Below, piece after piece: positions 21,824 through 31,628 of a DNA stretch of 64,000 nucleotides; position 1 is the first letter of the stretch; each line of letters begins with the position of its first letter. The translations under genes were made by a program, and so were the position numbers. The notes below the pieces were generated by a model. That model had not been told where the DNA came from, did no database searches, and saw nothing but the letters and a program-made list of their open reading frames with translations. The DNA lies in NCBI GenBank assembly GCA_903858085.1, contig CAIOHJ010000299.1, positions 10,656-74,655 of the forward strand, in the 5' to 3' direction. Source of the DNA: an uncultured Chloroflexota bacterium. GTDB lineage: Bacteria > Chloroflexota > Anaerolineae > Caldilineales > Caldilineaceae.

Positions 21824-24271
21824 TCAAGGGTCGGCATAAAAAACAAGCGACGGTGCTGCCGAATCGCCGTACAAAAACAGCTCACGCCCCCCGATCCAGT
21901 AGCGGGTCACCCCTTGCAGCAGACGCGCCACCCGCTTTTCTTGCTCCAGGATCCCGGCAGGGAACACGCACGCCATCTCCACAGCCGGCTCCAGCGTCCC
22001 CAAAAGCAGCTGTTCTTTCTCGCGCGCGTAGGCGGTCTCGTAGAGGTTGCAGCCCAACACCCCCAGCCACCTGCCCTGGTCGAAACGAGCCGTCACCGGA
22101 GCAATTTGCAGACTGGCCGGCAACCCCGCTTCATCCGCCGCAGGGAGGGCCACCAACCGCCAGTTCGGGCCTTCCAACGGCAAGTCTGGCTCCAACACAA
22201 AGACCAACAGCGTGCCATCCGCAGTGCCCAACAGCATCCGATCGCCGCGGACCGTGACCTGCCAGGCATCTGCCAATGCAGCCAGAAACGCCCTTTGCAG
22301 CTCCTGCGCAGCGCCGGTACAAGAATCGTTGTCGGCCACAGGGTCGCTGATCTCCAGACGGTCTCCCGCAACCACGAAATCGGCTGCATAGGTGCCGCAC
22401 CCATCCAGGCCGACCACCCGTCCACGGCTGAAAAGTGCCGTGACCGGAGAGCCAGCAGCGGCTTCCCCAGCCCAGCCTTGCAGCAGCCACGTGCGTCCAG
22501 TCAACCGGACCGCCAGCGGCGGCTCCAGCACATAGTCGATCGGCGCTGTACAGCGGGCCGCCACCGGCTGAGTAGGCGCTGCCAAAAACTGCAGTGCCAA
22601 CTCAGCCACACACGCCCCTGTCTGGTAGAGAAGCGCATGGCTGTAGCCCGGCAGACGCTGCAGACGCGCATTGGGAAGCGCAGCCGCAGCCAGCTCCGCC
22701 CAAAGCATCGGGGTCACGGTGTCCTGCGTACCAGCCAGCAGTAACACCGGATGGGTGGCCGTCACCGGCCCCTTAAAAGCCAGCGGCGCTGGCCCGATCC
22801 CCATCTCCCGGCAGCTCCGCTGGCTCGCAGAGATGCCCTCGGCAAAATCGTAGGCGGGCAGCAGGGCAGGCAGCGGAATGACCGACTGGTTCTGGCGCAG
22901 CAGGTCAGGCTCCACAAAGGGGATCTCTTCCTGACAGTCGAAGATCGCTTTGACGTCGCCCAACAAATGGGGAACATAGAGCGCAAGCGGAACCCCGTAG
23001 GCAGCCAAAACTCGCTGCCGTTCGTAGGACGTCATCCGGGCTGCCAGCTGCCAAAGAGCTGCGGGGGTCCTTCTGGCAGCCAGCAGCGCCAGCAAAGCCT
23101 GATTGCCAGGATCTTCCACCGGCAACCCCGCCAGTTCACGGCGCACCGCCGCTGCCTGCTCAGACGACAGGCTCTGCAAAAACAGCTCGAAACGCGGGAG
23201 GAATTGGTCAGATGCATCCCCAACCCGTGCCGGCACCGCCGGCACCTCCCCCAAATCCTGGTCCAGCAGAGCCCGATACGTGGCCGTCTCGCCGCGATCC
23301 AGCTCATCGACAATCAAAGGCAGCAGCGCAACCCGATCAGGCCGCCCAGCCACCAGGTTGTTCAGGCTGTAGAGCGCACTGGCCTCCAGCGGAACATGGC
23401 CGACCAACACCGCCGGCGGCGCTTCGTCCAGACGGTTGAGCAAAGCCAGAAAACGGCCCGCCATCCCCCCAAAACGCCCACGACAACGAGGGTTCTGTTC
23501 GCAGTCCGCGTAGGGCCACACTCTGGCTTGATAGTCACCCAGCGCCTGCAACTCATAGGTCAAAATCTCCGGGGCAACGGTCGAGTCCAATACCGCTGCC
23601 CGCACGACCTGCGGATGCGAACGCATCAGCTCCAGCGCCAGCCGGGTGCCGTAGGAAACCCCCAACAGATCCGCCCGCACATAACCGAGCGCAGCCAACA
23701 ATTCGGCTGCATCTGCAGCCGCCTGGGTCGTGTTGAACGCCATCGGGTCCAGCCCACGGCTGCGCAGCGCTGCCATACACGTGGACCCCACTCCCTCGTG
23801 GACCGTGGCGCGGCAGTCGATCCGGGGCTGCGAAAAACCAGCCCCACGCAGGTCGAAGAAGAGCAGATCCCGAGACCGGCGCAACGGTGCCAGAAGCTCG
23901 GCCAACAACGGCACCTCGTAGACCCCCGAAGCCCCTGGCCCACCAGCCAGAAACAGAAGCGGAGGCTGCACTGGCTCCACAGCGTTGAGACGGGCAAAAA
24001 AAATACCCAGCTGCACTCCCGCGGGCCTGTCGCGCCGCTGTTCGACCGTCAACACCCCGCAGTGGTACCTGTCCCCTTCCTCTTCACCCGCCAGCTGAAA
24101 GGGACAGGGGGCCGCCGCCACCCGCCCCGCAGCTCCGGGCACCGCAGCTCCGGGCACCGCAGCTCCTGTGGGCTGACACCCCCCCAGCCACAACAGGCTT
24201 CCCAGCGCCGCTGCCGACCAAACAGCCAGCCAGCCCACCCGCAACCGGATCCTTTTGACGATTTGCTTCAC
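21824..24271 (-). CDS. TAP-like alpha/beta-hydrolase lipoprotein fused to two META domains
   Basis: 815 residues from GTG 24271. Lipoprotein signal with LGGC (about residue 27), then a PGAAVPGAA direct repeat. The hydrolase domain (about 45-530) belongs to the proline iminopeptidase / tripeptidyl aminopeptidase group: oxyanion motif [22 protein letters not shown], nucleophile elbow [10 protein letters not shown], acid in AGTQDTVTP, histidine in [10 protein letters not shown]. The C-terminal part (about 560-815) holds two HslJ-like META domains: one with [12 protein letters not shown] and DNDSC, the other with [16 protein letters not shown] and [10 protein letters not shown], each ending in an aromatic-rich strand. 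META domains occur in heat-shock/antibiotic-tolerance lipoproteins. The combination suggests an envelope peptidase with a binding tail. The longer in-frame reading to 25426 runs antisense through the glycosyltransferase gene and was rejected. Confidence 0.85.
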   Translation of the reverse strand: MKQIVKRIRLRVGWLAVWSAAALGSLLWLGGCQPTGAAVPGAAVPGAAGRVAAAPCPFQLAGEEEGDRYHCGVLTVEQRRDRPAGVQLGIFFARLNAVEPVQPPLLFLAGGPGASGVYEVPLLAELLAPLRRSRDLLFFDLRGAGFSQPRIDCRATVHEGVGSTCMAALRSRGLDPMAFNTTQAAADAAELLAALGYVRADLLGVSYGTRLALELMRSHPQVVRAAVLDSTVAPEILTYELQALGDYQARVWPYADCEQNPRCRGRFGGMAGRFLALLNRLDEAPPAVLVGHVPLEASALYSLNNLVAGRPDRVALLPLIVDELDRGETATYRALLDQDLGEVPAVPARVGDASDQFLPRFELFLQSLSSEQAAAVRRELAGLPVEDPGNQALLALLAARRTPAALWQLAARMTSYERQRVLAAYGVPLALYVPHLLGDVKAIFDCQEEIPFVEPDLLRQNQSVIPLPALLPAYDFAEGISASQRSCREMGIGPAPLAFKGPVTATHPVLLLAGTQDTVTPMLWAELAAAALPNARLQRLPGYSHALLYQTGACVAELALQFLAAPTQPVAARCTAPIDYVLEPPLAVRLTGRTWLLQGWAGEAAAGSPVTALFSRGRVVGLDGCGTYAADFVVAGDRLEISDPVADNDSCTGAAQELQRAFLAALADAWQVTVRGDRMLLGTADGTLLVFVLEPDLPLEGPNWRLVALPAADEAGLPASLQIAPVTARFDQGRWLGVLGCNLYETAYAREKEQLLLGTLEPAVEMACVFPAGILEQEKRVARLLQGVTRYWIGGRELFLYGDSAAPSLVFYADP

Positions 24272-24278
24272 AGCCTCC

Positions 24279-24360
24279 AGTATACCACACCGACGCCCCC
24301 AACCCTCCCGGGGAAAGGGCACCGTCCAGCTTGACCGTCCTGACCTGGATCGTTTACTAT
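24279..24360. promoter_or_regulatory. Divergent promoters giving nearly leaderless transcripts
   Basis: Leftward: an extended -10 TGG-TATACT (24284-24279) ends 7 nt before GTG 24271. Rightward: TTGACC (24331-24336), 18 bp, TACTAT (24355-24360), ending 7 nt before ATG 24368. In both directions the predicted start site falls at the start codon. Confidence 0.55.
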
Positions 24361-24367
24361 TCCTGCT

Positions 24368-25360
24368 ATGAACAAGCCCACCCTCCCCGCCAGACCTGTC
24401 TTTTCGCTGGTAATTCCCATCTGGAACGAACAGGCGGTCATTCCGGTGCTGTACGAACGGATTGTCCAGGTGCTGGAGAGCACAGCCGAGCCGTGGGAGC
24501 TCCTTTTTGTCAACGACGGCAGCACCGACCGCAGCCTGGCGCTGCTGGTAACCCTGCAGGCGAACGACCCCCGAGTCAAGGTGCTGAATTTCAGCCGTAA
24601 CTTTGGCCACCAGATCGCCATCACCGCAGGCTGTGACTACGCAGAAGGGGATGCCGTGATCGTCATGGACGCCGATCTGCAGGATCCGCCCGAAGTGTTG
24701 CTGCGCATGATCGACCGATGGCGTGAAGGCTACGATGTCGCCTACGCAGTCCGCACCAAACGTGTCGGGGAGACCCGCTTCAAGCTCTGGAGCGCCTCCT
24801 TGTTCTACCGGCTGATCCGCTCGATCGCCGAAATCGACATCCCGATGGATGCCGGCGATTTCCGGTTGATGGACCGCAAGGTGGTGCTTGCCATGCGCGG
24901 GCTGCGCGAGAAAAATCGTTTTATGCGCGGGCTGAGCAGCTGGGTCGGCTTCAAACAGGTTGCGGTCGAGTATGAGCGGGCCGCACGCTACGCAGGGGAG
25001 ACCAAATATCCGCTGCGCAAGATGGTGCGGCTCGCCTTCAACGCGATCACCAGCTTCAGCCACCTGCCGCTGCAGATGGCCACCTACACCGGCTTTTTTT
25101 TCGCCGGGTTCAGCGGGCTGGGCATTGTGCTGGCTGTGCTCATGCGCCTGTTTGGACACCAACAGCTGCTGGGGCAGGCAACCACCCTGGTCAGCGTCTT
25201 GTTCCTGGGCGGCGTCCAGCTGATCTTTCTTGGAATCCTCGGCGAATACCTCGGCCGTATCTACGACGAGGTCAAAAACCGCCCACTCTATATCCTGGCA
25301 GATACCTATGGGTGGGAAGAGCAGGCCAGGGGTAAAACAGAGCCCCCATCGCCGTGTTGA
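24368..25360 (+). CDS. GT2 polyprenyl-phosphate glycosyltransferase, DPM1/GtrB type
   Basis: 330 residues. It transfers a sugar from a nucleotide donor to polyprenyl phosphate at the inner membrane face. GT-A motifs: [59 protein letters not shown] and [12 protein letters not shown]. Two C-terminal membrane helices (about 235-258 and 270-293) and the motif [16 protein letters not shown] are typical of GtrB/YkoT-type enzymes. It is divergent from the hydrolase-META gene. The lipid-linked sugar could feed the DUF2723 protein at 9-11 kb; this is inference only. Confidence 0.92.
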   Translation: MNKPTLPARPVFSLVIPIWNEQAVIPVLYERIVQVLESTAEPWELLFVNDGSTDRSLALLVTLQANDPRVKVLNFSRNFGHQIAITAGCDYAEGDAVIVMDADLQDPPEVLLRMIDRWREGYDVAYAVRTKRVGETRFKLWSASLFYRLIRSIAEIDIPMDAGDFRLMDRKVVLAMRGLREKNRFMRGLSSWVGFKQVAVEYERAARYAGETKYPLRKMVRLAFNAITSFSHLPLQMATYTGFFFAGFSGLGIVLAVLMRLFGHQQLLGQATTLVSVLFLGGVQLIFLGILGEYLGRIYDEVKNRPLYILADTYGWEEQARGKTEPPSPC

Positions 25361-25429
25361 CAGAAAGCCAGCCCGGCTTTGGCCAGAGAGAACTATGTTT
25401 GTCGACAGCCATGTGCGGAGTGTCACCTG

Positions 25430-26104
25430 ATGTTACATGTTTCACCTGCCCACCCTACACAACCCGGGACCGACCTGGCCGGCTGCACGCCGGTGTTTCC
25501 GCCTCTGCCCGGCGCTACCCTGCAGACCAGCCACAAATTGGCCAGCCTGCAGACCCGTCAGCTGCTCTTCAACCGACTTGGCCAGCCCGGCCAGGTTCAG
25601 ATCTACTCTGCGGAATGTCGCGCCGGCGAGCGTCTGCGCGCACAGCTCCTGGTTCCTGTTTTGCCCGCCGGCAGCGCGCTGGCAGCAGCCTTTGCCATCG
25701 TGGCGCAAAGCCTGCCGTACAGCGCCGATGTACACAAACTGCCCTTCGCATTGCCCGCCGGCTACAGTGCGGTCGTGGCGACTCCCCCTACCCAACTGGC
25801 CGCCCCCATCCAAGACCCGCTGACACAAGTCAGCTACTATCTAGGCCCCTTGATCGACACGCGCACCCTGGTCGGCGGGCGCGTCTATCTGGTCGTCTGG
25901 AGCCCCCACAACCACATGGGCAAATATGTGGTCAAGCTGGGACATCGCTGGCCGCTGCACTGGACCTACTGGGCACAGCTCCCCTTCTATCTGTGGCAGA
26001 TTCGCGGCTGGTTCGGGCTGAGCCGTGTGGCGCTGCTGGCCGCGCTGGCCACCCTGCTCGGGCTGGCCGCTGCGGGGACGGGCTTTCTGCGGCGGCGTCG
26101 ATGA
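25430..26104 (+). CDS. Unknown protein with C-terminal membrane anchor
   Basis: 224 residues from ATG 25430 (a longer frame starts at 25379). No signal peptide. A beta-rich region of about 180 residues contains [19 protein letters not shown] and [17 protein letters not shown]. It ends in one hydrophobic helix ([17 protein letters not shown]) and an RRRR tail, the topology of a tail-anchored protein or a sorting-type C-terminus, but no LPxTG is present. The next gene is an ArsA/Get3-family ATPase 37 bp downstream; Get3 proteins handle tail-anchored clients in eukaryotes, so the juxtaposition is notable. Confidence 0.6.
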   Translation: MLHVSPAHPTQPGTDLAGCTPVFPPLPGATLQTSHKLASLQTRQLLFNRLGQPGQVQIYSAECRAGERLRAQLLVPVLPAGSALAAAFAIVAQSLPYSADVHKLPFALPAGYSAVVATPPTQLAAPIQDPLTQVSYYLGPLIDTRTLVGGRVYLVVWSPHNHMGKYVVKLGHRWPLHWTYWAQLPFYLWQIRGWFGLSRVALLAALATLLGLAAAGTGFLRRRR

Positions 26105-26141
26105 ACGCCCTGCAGCCTGCAAAACCGGGAGGTCAACGCTG

Positions 26142-27362
26142 ATGCGCATCCTGCTCTATCTTGGCAAAGGAGGGGTCGGCAAGACCACGACAGCGGCGGC
26201 TTCGGCGCTCCGCTGCGCTGAACTGGGTTATCGCACGCTGGTGGTCAGCACAGACATTGCCCACAGCCTGGCCGACAGCCTGGACATCAGCCTGGGCGCA
26301 CGGCCTGTGGAGGTTGTCTCCAACCTCTACGCCCAAGAGATCAACGTGCTCGAAGAGGTTCGCACCCACTGGGGTCAAATCCAAGGGTATGTGGGCAACC
26401 TGCTGCGCAAACAGGGCATGAGCAAGGCCGTCGCCGAAGAGATGGCGATCCTCCCAGGGATGGAAGAGGTAGTCAGCCTGCTGCATATCCACAAACAGGC
26501 CCAGAGCGGCGAGTTTGACTGTGTGATCGTCGATGCCGCGCCGACCGGTGAAACCATGCGCCTGCTCACCATGCCAGAAAGTTTTCAGTGGTATGTCGGC
26601 CGACTGCGCGGGTGGAAGGACGCGACCCTCAAACTGGCTGGCAGCCTGTTCAGCCGCATGGCCCCGGAGAAAGATCTCTTTGCGGGGCTCAACAACCTGG
26701 TGGAGGGCGTCAAAGAGCTGCAGAAGGTGTTGATCGACCCTGCCGTGACCAGCTGTCGGGTCGTGTTGAACCCTGAAAAAATGGTGCTCAAAGAAGGCGC
26801 CCGCGCCATCACCTATCTTTCCCTCTTCGGCTACCCGGTCGACGCTGCCGTGGTCAACCGCATCCTGCCCGGCATCACCAGCGACGGCCACGGCGCTGCC
26901 CAGATCACCACCCCCAGCAGCGACAGCTATCTGCGCCGCCTGCAAGAAATTCAGGCGCGCTACCTGGGAGAGATCGAACGGGATTTCTATCCGCTGCCCA
27001 TTTTGCGTTCTCCTTGGTACGACCAGGAGATGGTCGGTCTGGAACGGCTGCGCCAGCTCGCCAGCACCCTCTTTGCCGATCGGGATCCGAGCCAGATCTT
27101 CTTTCGCGGGCAGACACAGTCGATCGTGGAAGAGGGCAACGACTTTGTGCTGCGCCTGCCGCTGCCACAGGTCGAGCTGGAAAAGGTCAAATTGACCAAA
27201 CACGGGGACGAGCTGTTCATCTATCTTGGAAACTTCAAACGCGAGCTGCTGCTGCCATCGGTGCTGGCCCAGCGCGAGGCCAACAGCGCTACCTTCGCCG
27301 ATGGGGTGCTCTCGATTCGATTTCCGCAGCCAGCCAGCACCGGCCGGGCCGCTTTTCCCTGA
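26142..27362 (+). CDS. ArsA/Get3-family ATPase with HSP20-like C-terminal domain
   Basis: 406 residues from ATG 26142 (GGGAGG upstream). Deviant Walker [16 protein letters not shown] (about residues 6-20), switch [14 protein letters not shown], Walker B/switch [18 protein letters not shown]. The last 70 residues ([38 protein letters not shown]) form the alpha-crystallin-like ArsA_HSP20 domain found in Chloroflexota, Cyanobacteria and other non-proteobacterial ArsA proteins. No arsenite-binding cysteine triad and no arsB or arsR neighbours are present, so arsenite export is unlikely. A membrane-protein targeting or chaperone role is the better guess. Confidence 0.88.
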   Translation: MRILLYLGKGGVGKTTTAAASALRCAELGYRTLVVSTDIAHSLADSLDISLGARPVEVVSNLYAQEINVLEEVRTHWGQIQGYVGNLLRKQGMSKAVAEEMAILPGMEEVVSLLHIHKQAQSGEFDCVIVDAAPTGETMRLLTMPESFQWYVGRLRGWKDATLKLAGSLFSRMAPEKDLFAGLNNLVEGVKELQKVLIDPAVTSCRVVLNPEKMVLKEGARAITYLSLFGYPVDAAVVNRILPGITSDGHGAAQITTPSSDSYLRRLQEIQARYLGEIERDFYPLPILRSPWYDQEMVGLERLRQLASTLFADRDPSQIFFRGQTQSIVEEGNDFVLRLPLPQVELEKVKLTKHGDELFIYLGNFKRELLLPSVLAQREANSATFADGVLSIRFPQPASTGRAAFP

Positions 27363-27386
27363 ACTTCCAGACAGGAAACAGAGACG

Positions 27387-28034
27387 ATGTCCACATCTCG
27401 GGCGCTGGCCAACTTGCTGTATACCGCCGCCGGCGCGCTGGCCGGGTTTCATCTGGCCCAGCGTGCCCTCCAAAACCTCCACCCCGCTCCGCTGCCCCCC
27501 CTCTTTGCCCGCTGGCTCGAACACCCCTGGCGGCTCGCCTCCCTGGACCCGGTTGCAACCCTCGACCTCTACGGTTTGTCTGCGCAGATGGTGGTGCTGG
27601 AGCTGGGCTGCGGCACCGGTGTCTTCACCTGCACCGCCGCCCAGATGGTCGGGCCGACCGGCCATGTCCACGCCGTCGACCTGCAAGCCCCTCTGCTTCA
27701 ACAGACCCGCCAGAGAGTGGCCGCTGCCGGGCTCAGCGAACGCGTCCACCTGCACCACCAGGGCGCCTCTTCGCTGCCGCTGGCGGATGGCAGCGTCGAC
27801 CTGGCCATCGTTGTCTCGACTTTGGGTGAACTCCCCGACAAACTGGCGGCCCTCAGCGAGCTTCACCGCGTGCTCGCCCCCGGTGCCCGGCTCGGGATCA
27901 CAGAAGAATGGCTGAACCCCGCCTGCGTGCTGCCTGCCACGGTCCGCCAGCTCGCCGGCGAAAGCGGCTTTCAACTGCTCCACAGCCACCAGAGTGCGCT
28001 GACCCACCATCAGATCTTCATCCACGCCCCCTGA
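27387..28034 (+). CDS. SAM-dependent class I methyltransferase
   Basis: 215 residues. An N-terminal hydrophobic helix (about 5-25) may anchor the protein. The methyltransferase fold shows motif I VLELGCGTGVFT (about residue 70), an acidic strand 2 end in HAVDLQAPLL, motif II-like SVDLAIVVSTLGELPD and post-motif HRVLAPGARLGITEEW. This is a UbiE/Coq5-like small-molecule methyltransferase arrangement. It starts 24 bp after the ArsA gene. The substrate is unknown. Confidence 0.82.
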   Translation: MSTSRALANLLYTAAGALAGFHLAQRALQNLHPAPLPPLFARWLEHPWRLASLDPVATLDLYGLSAQMVVLELGCGTGVFTCTAAQMVGPTGHVHAVDLQAPLLQQTRQRVAAAGLSERVHLHHQGASSLPLADGSVDLAIVVSTLGELPDKLAALSELHRVLAPGARLGITEEWLNPACVLPATVRQLAGESGFQLLHSHQSALTHHQIFIHAP

Positions 28035-28113
28035 AACGCCGCCAGCACACTGCCCCAGCCCCTCTGAAGAGGGCCGATTTGGAACCTCCCTTGCTGTGAA
28101 ACAGGTCAATACC

Positions 28114-29211
28114 ATGCAAACTACAGATGAAATTGTGACAGCCCTGCCCTATCTGACCGCAGCGTTGCCAGGGATCGGCGGGCAACTGCGGGCCAAACCG
28201 GATGACTTCGTCGTCGAAGAGATCGGGCTTTACGAAGCTGCCGGCGCAGGCCAGCATCTCTATGTCAACCTGACCAAAGTGGGGTGGACAACCAAAGAGC
28301 TGCAAATCCAGCTCTCCAAAATTTTTGGTCTGGAGCGCATGGAGGTCGGGTTTGCCGGGCTCAAAGACAAAATGGCCCGCACAACCCAGACCTTCAGTTT
28401 GAATGTCGGCCAAAAGCCAGCAGCCTTTGCCGAAGAAGCGGCCCGGCAGATCGAAGCCGAGCTGCCCGTCCAGGTCAACTGGGTGCAGTTTCATCGCAAC
28501 AAACTGCGCACAGGACATCTGATCGGCAACCGCTTTACGATCAAGGTCAGCCACCTGACCATGGACGCCGAAGAAACCAGGCGCCGCAGCGACGCCATTG
28601 TCGCTGAAATACGTCGCCGTGGGGTGCCCAACTTTTTTGGCGTCCAACGCACCGGGCTGCAGGGGAGCAACGTTCGTCAAGGGCTGGCGCTTTTGTTGGG
28701 GAAACAAAAACTTAGAGATGTATGGCTGCGGCGCTTCTTGATGGCAAGCTACCAAAGCCATCTCTGCAACCAGTACCTCATCCGTCGCCTGGAAATTGGG
28801 GCCTTTGACCAGCTGCTGACAGGAGATGTCGCCAAAAAAGTGGCGACAGGAGGAATGTTTGACGTGCAGGATCTGCAAGCTGAACAGCTGCGCTACGCAG
28901 CCCATGAAATCAATTTTACAGCGCCACTTTATGGGCCCAGAATGTGGAACGCCCAGGGCGAAGCCGGTGAACTGGAAAAACAGCTGCTGGCCGCTGCCCC
29001 GGTGACCATGGAGGAGTTCGCCCGCCACCAGCTCGACGGCACCCGTCGTGCAGGACGGCTGTTGGTGCCCGATCTGCAGGTGCAGGTGGGCGAAGGCGAG
29101 CTGACCGCTACCTTTGTGCTGACCAAAGGAGCGTTTGCCACCGTCCTGCTGCGCGAGCTGATGAAAGTAGACGACGAGAGCTTGTCGGTCGTTCAAGAAG
29201 AAGACGAGTAA
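28114..29211 (+). CDS. truD: tRNA pseudouridine(13) synthase TruD
   Basis: 365 residues from ATG 28114; an in-frame GTG at 28096 is an alternative start. TruD isomerises U13 in tRNA-Glu and others. Diagnostic motifs: KPDDFVVEEIGLYEAAGAGQH, the catalytic GLKDKMARTTQ (Asp at about residue 80), RTGHLIGNRFTIKV, PNFFGVQRTGLQGSN, and the DGTRRAGRLLV region of the TRUD insert. Length fits the family. It lies about 80 bp after the methyltransferase and immediately before the LON-domain gene. Confidence 0.95.
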   Translation: MQTTDEIVTALPYLTAALPGIGGQLRAKPDDFVVEEIGLYEAAGAGQHLYVNLTKVGWTTKELQIQLSKIFGLERMEVGFAGLKDKMARTTQTFSLNVGQKPAAFAEEAARQIEAELPVQVNWVQFHRNKLRTGHLIGNRFTIKVSHLTMDAEETRRRSDAIVAEIRRRGVPNFFGVQRTGLQGSNVRQGLALLLGKQKLRDVWLRRFLMASYQSHLCNQYLIRRLEIGAFDQLLTGDVAKKVATGGMFDVQDLQAEQLRYAAHEINFTAPLYGPRMWNAQGEAGELEKQLLAAAPVTMEEFARHQLDGTRRAGRLLVPDLQVQVGEGELTATFVLTKGAFATVLLRELMKVDDESLSVVQEEDE

Positions 29212-29286
29212 GTCAGACAGATGATGAATCCCCATTCCCCAAGGCTACCCGGCGATCGCAACGATGGAGTGCAGCAGAATCGCATC

Positions 29287-29955
29287 ATGCAAATGCCAAT
29301 CTTCCCACTCAAAAATGTTGTTCTGTTTCCTGGGATGCTGCTGCCGCTGCACATTTTTGAAATGCGGTATCGAGAAATGATCCAACGCTGTCTCGACGAA
29401 CACCTCCCCTTCGGCGTCACCCTGATCGCTGAAGGCCGTGAGGTCGGGATGCCCGCCACCCCCCACGAGGTGGGCACAGCGGCCCGCATCACCCGTGTCG
29501 AAAAACTCGAAGATGGGCGGATGAACATCACCGCAGTCGGCACCCAGCGCTTTCGCATTTTGGAACTGCACCACGACCAGAGCTATCTGACCGCCTCCGT
29601 CAGCCATTTTCCGGTCGTCAACGGCGCCACCCAGCGGGCCGCCGACCTCAGCCAGCGGGTACGCCCACGGGTGCTCGACTACGTGACGCTGCTCTCCAAA
29701 GCAGCCAACGTCGAATTGACGCTGGAGCAGCTCCCCGAAGACCCACTGAAGCTGGCTTTCCTGGTGGCCATCTCGCTGCAGATCAACCACCACGACAAAC
29801 AGCGCCTGCTCGAAGCGGCCGGTGTCCCTGAAATCCTGGAGCTGGAAAACCGGCTGCTTGCGCGCGAATCCCTGTTGCTCGAATATATGATCGCAACCGG
29901 AGAAGAGATCAAACGACTGAACCAGGGCCCCAGCGGCTACGTTTTTCCCAACTGA
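29287..29955 (+). CDS. LON N-terminal substrate-binding domain protein
   Basis: 222 residues from ATG 29287; in-frame ATGs at 29221/29224 would add 22 residues of no recognisable homology, and neither site has a strong ribosome binding site. The family signature is MPIFPLKNVVLFPGMLLPLHIFEMRYREMI, then GVTLIAEG and GTAARITRVEKLEDGRMNI. The C-terminal part is helical (residues 120-210). There is no ATPase or protease domain. Such stand-alone LON-substrate-binding proteins are common and have an unclear function, perhaps adaptor or cofactor binding. Confidence 0.88.
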   Translation: MQMPIFPLKNVVLFPGMLLPLHIFEMRYREMIQRCLDEHLPFGVTLIAEGREVGMPATPHEVGTAARITRVEKLEDGRMNITAVGTQRFRILELHHDQSYLTASVSHFPVVNGATQRAADLSQRVRPRVLDYVTLLSKAANVELTLEQLPEDPLKLAFLVAISLQINHHDKQRLLEAAGVPEILELENRLLARESLLLEYMIATGEEIKRLNQGPSGYVFPN

Positions 29956-29994
29956 CCCGCAACCGCTCAATCAATCCGATGGCCATCCTGCAAT

Positions 29995-30023
29995 TTGGCG
30001 AACGCACAACGACCTGCTATACT
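29995..30023 (+). promoter_or_regulatory. Promoter of tRNA-Val and probably the thrS operon
   Basis: TTGGCG (29995-30000), 17 bp, extended -10 TGC-TATACT (30018-30023). The start site would be about 7 nt before the tRNA. No terminator separates the tRNA from the T-box leader. Confidence 0.75.
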
Positions 30024-30036
30024 GCTTTTGAAGTGA

Positions 30037-30113
<77 letters not shown>

Positions 30114-30123
30114 GACAGAATGC

Positions 30124-30370
30124 AATCATTCAACACGTCGAGCAGGACAGCGACGAAAACCAAGGACTGGCAGAGAGCGCTGTCCGGTGGCTGAAAGACA
30201 GTGCAGGACCCTGTTTTCGTAGACCCCCTGCGAGTGAAATACCGAACAACCCTTCAGTAGGTATTTCCGGTTCGCACCGTTAAAGGCGCCACAAGTGGCC
30301 TTTTGTAGCAGAAGGCAACATGGGTGGAACCGCGGGCAAGAGCCTCGTCCCATGAGACGAAGCTCTTTTT
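30124..30370 (+). promoter_or_regulatory. T-box riboswitch with threonine specifier
   Basis: Stem I: GCAGG/CCTGC (30142-30146 / 30227-30231) and CGAAAAC/GTTTTCG (30154-30160 / 30213-30219) enclose an internal loop whose 3' side TAGACCC (30220-30226) offers ACC, a Thr codon, as specifier. The distal part has the AGAGAGC and GGTGGCTGAAA motifs. The conserved T-box GGGTGGAACCGCGG is at 30322-30335. A terminator stem (30340-30365) with a T run follows; it is mutually exclusive with the antiterminator. Uncharged tRNA-Thr should allow readthrough into the M20 peptidase and thrS genes. Confidence 0.93.
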
Positions 30371-30441
30371 GTACCTGATCGGCAAAGATGCTTTTGAGAC
30401 GAGAGAGCATCTTGCCAGGCAGCAGCCCGACTCGAAAAACG

Positions 30442-31602
30442 ATGAGCACCCATCCTGACGTCACCCAACAGATCATCGACCTCAGCATCGCCATCCAGCA
30501 GATTCCAGCACCGACCGGCAGCGAAGCCGAACGGGCTCGTTGGGTAGCTGCCTACCTGGAGCGCCTGGGCTACCAGGTTGAGCTCGACGAGCTGTACAAC
30601 GTCTACGCCCGGCTGGCCGGCACCCAGGCTGGCCCAGCTTTGGTCGTCAGCGCCCACACCGACACCGTTTTCCCCGCCACCGTCGATCTGGCCATCCGCC
30701 ACGACGCCCCCCACCACACTCTCTTTGGAGCGGGGCTGGGCGACAATGCACTCGGCGTCGCTGCGCTGCTCTGGCTGGCCAGCACCCTCCATGCGCTCCC
30801 GGCCCCCCCGGTCGACTGCTGGTTCGTCGCCAATGTTGGTGAAGAAGGGAACGGAGACCTGCGTGGGATGCGCGCAGCCCTCGACCGCTTGGCCCAGACC
30901 TCACCTGCTGCGGTCGGAGCAGCCATTGTGCTGGAAGGGATGGGGCTGGCTCGCGTGGTGCACCGGGCGCTGGCCTCCCGGCGCTTCCGCATCCATGTCA
31001 CCGCACCCGGCGGACACAGCTGGAGCGACTTCGGCACAGCCAGCGCAGTCCACGTGCTTGCCCAGCTGGCCGCCAATCTGACCACGCTGCGCCCCCCAGA
31101 GTCCCCCCGCACGACCTTCAACATCGGCATCCTCCAGGGGGGGACCTCGATCAACACCATCGCCCAACATGCGGCCCTCGAGCTGGATCTGCGCAGCGAA
31201 GACCCCGCTGCCCTGGCCAGCCTCGAACGCGAGGTCCACTCGATCGTCGCCCGCTACCAGAGCCTGCGCTGGCAACAGGCAGGGGTCACCGTCTCCAACA
31301 CCCTGATCGGCGACCGACCCGGCGGTTCCATCCCAGACGACCACCCGCTGGTTCGGGCCGCCATCGCCTCGCTCCGCCAACAACGTGTCCTCCCCCAGCT
31401 CTCCCTGCGCATCAGCAGCACCGACGCCAATATCCCCCTCAGCCGCGGCATCCCCGCAATCTGTATCGGGATCAGTGAAGGGGGCAACGCCCACCGCACC
31501 GACGAATGGATCGCCACGGCACCGATCGCCAGTGGCTTGCGCCATCTTTTCGACATTGTCTGCTGGACAGCCGACTGGCTGGCCGCAGGCCGCCACGCTT
31601 GA
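30442..31602 (+). CDS. M20 family metallopeptidase
   Basis: 386 residues from ATG 30442. Zinc-site motifs of the M20/M28 clan are in order: SAHTDTVFP (His and catalytic Asp), GLGDNALGVAALLW (bridging Asp), VGEEGNGDLRG (catalytic Glu and Glu ligand), and a C-terminal ISEGGNAHRTDEWI (His ligand). The dimerisation insert (about 180-290) includes APGGHSWSDFG. It resembles tripeptidase T/PepT-like or ArgE/DapE-type enzymes and could release amino acids from peptides. It lies between the threonine T-box and thrS, so it should be induced by threonine starvation and might supply threonine from peptides. Confidence 0.9.
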   Translation: MSTHPDVTQQIIDLSIAIQQIPAPTGSEAERARWVAAYLERLGYQVELDELYNVYARLAGTQAGPALVVSAHTDTVFPATVDLAIRHDAPHHTLFGAGLGDNALGVAALLWLASTLHALPAPPVDCWFVANVGEEGNGDLRGMRAALDRLAQTSPAAVGAAIVLEGMGLARVVHRALASRRFRIHVTAPGGHSWSDFGTASAVHVLAQLAANLTTLRPPESPRTTFNIGILQGGTSINTIAQHAALELDLRSEDPAALASLEREVHSIVARYQSLRWQQAGVTVSNTLIGDRPGGSIPDDHPLVRAAIASLRQQRVLPQLSLRISSTDANIPLSRGIPAICIGISEGGNAHRTDEWIATAPIASGLRHLFDIVCWTADWLAAGRHA

Positions 31603-31628
31603 AGAGCCCAATCCCAAAGGTACCCACC

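Noticed and set aside
21824..25426. Extension of the hydrolase-META frame to 1200 residues
   Set aside because: The extra N-terminus is antisense to the glycosyltransferase gene and would bury the lipoprotein signal. GTG 24271 directly precedes the signal peptide.
26101..26142. A 13-codon frame between the tail-anchored-like gene and the ArsA gene
   Set aside because: Too short, no hydrophobic or conserved pattern; it is the natural spacer with the ArsA ribosome binding site.
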